Shown: one piece after another, positions 5,366-6,644 of the stretch
Layout of the letters: each line of letters starts with the position of its first letter
Numbering within the stretch: the first letter of the stretch is position 1
Source: Planctomycetota bacterium
GTDB lineage: Bacteria; Planctomycetota; Planctomycetia; Planctomycetales; Planctomycetaceae
Assembly (NCBI GenBank): GCA_026692825.1
Contig: JAPLOC010001153.1
Span: 823 to 7,466, forward strand
Length of the DNA stretch: 6,644 nucleotides
Direction: 5' to 3'
Program-made: the position numbers and the translations under genes
The notes under the pieces: generated by a model
Seen by the model: only the letters and a program-made list of their open reading frames with translations
Databases searched by the model: none
What the model was told of the DNA's origin: nothing

Positions 5366-6644
5366 GATTCAAACCCGCCCCGAAGGACTGGACCGCGAGG
5401 CGCAGGGCGTTCTCTCGCAGTGCCAGGCGCTGGGACTCTCGAGCATCCGCAACGTCCGGTCAGCCCGTTCGTTTCTGGTTCAAGGCGATGTCGATCGTTC
5501 CCAGGCCGAGCGGCTGGGGCGGGGGTTGCTCGCGGATCTGGTTGTCGAGACATTGCAGGTTCGGCCACTCCCCTCGACCGGGACTACGACCGCAGAGGGG
5601 CAACTGTTCAACGTGCTGCTTAAGCCCGGCGTCACCGACAACGTGGCGGCGACCGTGCTGCCGGCGCTGCGTGACGCCGGCTATTCGGTCGACGCTGTCC
5701 GGAGTTGCCAGAAATACTGGTTCAATGTCGATGCCGACCCAGCGGAATTGAAGCGGGTCTCGTCAAAAGTGATCGCCAACGACGCGATTCAGCAGGTGCT
5801 GCCGGGCGCGCTGTCGATCACCAGCCTGGATGTCGGCTCGGATTACGGCTTTCGCAAGATCACCGTGTCAATGGCGACGATGACCGATGCCGACCTCACA
5901 CGACTGAGCAAGGAAGGGCAATTGTACCTCAGCCTGCGGGAAATGCAGACGATTCAGGCGTATTTTCGCGAGCAGGGTCGCAATCCCACGGATGCCGAAC
6001 TGGAGACCGTCGCGCAGACCTGGAGTGAACACTGTTCGCACAAGACGCTCCGCGGTCGGGTCCACTATCGCGACGAAGCCCGCGACATTCAGTTTGAAAA
6101 CCTGCTGAAGGAAACGGTGTTCGCCGCCACGGCAGAGATTCGCGAACGGCTCGGCGCGGAGGACTGGTGCGTGAGCGTGTTTCGAGACAACGCTGGCGTG
6201 GTCCGTTTCGACGAAACGCAAAACGTCTGCATGAAAGTCGAGACACACAACCATCCGAGCGCGCTCGAACCATACGGCGGCGCGAACACCGGGCTGGGCG
6301 GTGTGATTCGGGATCCCCTCGGAACCGGGCTGGGCGCCCGACCGATCTGTAACACCGACGTCTTCTGCTTCGCCCCGCCGGATGTTGCCGATAAAGACCT
6401 GCCGCCGGGCGTCCTGCATCCGCGCGTCGTCACCCGCGGGGTCGTTTCGGGGGTCCGCGATTATGGCAATCGCATGGGCATTCCGACGGTGAATGGGGCG
6501 GTGTTTTTTGACGAACGGTACCTTGGTAACCCGCTCGTTTACTGTGGCAACGTCGCCATGATTCCTGTGGGGATGGAGTCCAAGCACGTCAGTCCGGGAG
6601 AGTACATTGTCGCGGTGGGTGGTCGCACGGGACGCGACGGGATT
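5349..6644 (+). CDS. purL: Phosphoribosylformylglycinamidine synthase with tandem PurS-like N terminus (PurS-PurS-PurL fusion, 3' partial)
   Basis: The frame runs 432 codons from ATG 5349 to the window edge without a stop, so the C-terminal part is missing. PurL uses ATP and ammonia from glutamine to convert formylglycinamide ribonucleotide to its amidine, the fourth step of de novo purine synthesis in the cytoplasm. Residues about 1-72 (MLWEVEIQTRPEG onward) and about 83-153 (QLFNVLLKPGVTDNVA onward) look like two successive PurS-type ferredoxin-like units, equivalent to the PurS dimer of multisubunit enzymes. The second carries the typical LLKPGVTDN opening. A linker helix region (TLSKEGQLYLSLREMQTI-like, about 177-205) leads into the catalytic part. 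TWSEHCSHK (224-232) contains the conserved active-site His228, VETHNHP (297-303) is the nucleotide/substrate signature, and GGANTGLGGVIRD (310-322) continues the ATP-binding core. Whether a glutaminase domain is fused at the C terminus or supplied by a separate PurQ cannot be seen. The start overlaps tyrA by 17 bases. Confidence 0.9.
   Translation, partial: MLWEVEIQTRPEGLDREAQGVLSQCQALGLSSIRNVRSARSFLVQGDVDRSQAERLGRGLLADLVVETLQVRPLPSTGTTTAEGQLFNVLLKPGVTDNVAATVLPALRDAGYSVDAVRSCQKYWFNVDADPAELKRVSSKVIANDAIQQVLPGALSITSLDVGSDYGFRKITVSMATMTDADLTRLSKEGQLYLSLREMQTIQAYFREQGRNPTDAELETVAQTWSEHCSHKTLRGRVHYRDEARDIQFENLLKETVFAATAEIRERLGAEDWCVSVFRDNAGVVRFDETQNVCMKVETHNHPSALEPYGGANTGLGGVIRDPLGTGLGARPICNTDVFCFAPPDVADKDLPPGVLHPRVVTRGVVSGVRDYGNRMGIPTVNGAVFFDERYLGNPLVYCGNVAMIPVGMESKHVSPGEYIVAVGGRTGRDGI

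Noticed and set aside
5362..5751. A 129-codon + strand frame starting near the tyrA stop.
   Set aside because: The Arg/Ser/Pro-rich translation is out of frame with PurL, whose own frame from 5349 is uninterrupted and carries family motifs.
5868..6587. A 239-codon open frame on the - strand opposite purL.
   Set aside because: It lies across the most conserved PurL motifs on the + strand and has no recognisable domain of its own.
1..6644. Search for mobile elements, CRISPR arrays, tRNA or rRNA genes.
   Set aside because: I saw no terminal inverted repeats with transposase motifs, no regularly spaced direct repeats and no tRNA-like cloverleaf sequence. Nearly all of the window is accounted for by five + strand genes.

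Overview
This window looks like chromosomal DNA of a member of the Planctomycetota. The clearest sign is the 1131-residue secreted protein at 531-3926. It joins an N-terminal dehydrogenase-type beta-propeller, a long HEAT-repeat region and a C-terminal CXXCH cytochrome domain, an architecture typical of planctomycetes and their PVC relatives. The DNA is GC-rich with GC-biased third positions, Shine-Dalgarno signals are uneven, and the left-edge gene encodes a Pro/Ala-rich linker with a C-terminal beta-rich domain of a kind I associate with planctomycete proteins. Genus or species cannot be read from the sequence.

All supportable genes lie on the + strand. From left to right: (1) the 3' end of a gene entering from the left (2-358), ending in a small beta-rich domain after a Pro/Ala linker; (2) a 172-base gap (359-530) holding one perfect long inverted repeat; (3) the PVC-type dehydrogenase/HEAT/cytochrome c gene (531-3926); (4) a GNAT acetyltransferase (3958-4410); (5) a TyrA-type prephenate/arogenate dehydrogenase (4427-5365); (6) the first 432 codons of a phosphoribosylformylglycinamidine synthase (PurL) whose N terminus carries two PurS-like units (5349 to the right edge).

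Genes 3 to 6 are separated by 31 bases, 16 bases and a 17-base overlap, so they could be co-transcribed. The tyrA-purL junction is the strongest coupling: the purL start and its Shine-Dalgarno sequence both lie inside the end of tyrA. Functionally the cluster is mixed. It joins a periplasmic oxidoreductase of unknown substrate, an acetyltransferase of unknown substrate, tyrosine biosynthesis and de novo purine biosynthesis. Only the last two have a confident biochemical assignment. I see no RNA genes, mobile elements, CRISPR arrays or phage genes. The window is mostly ordinary planctomycete core and lineage-typical sequence. The points most worth a second look are the tandem PurS-like N terminus of PurL, the tyrA/purL overlap, the cofactor-specificity loop of TyrA, and the uncharacterised HEAT-cytochrome dehydrogenase.
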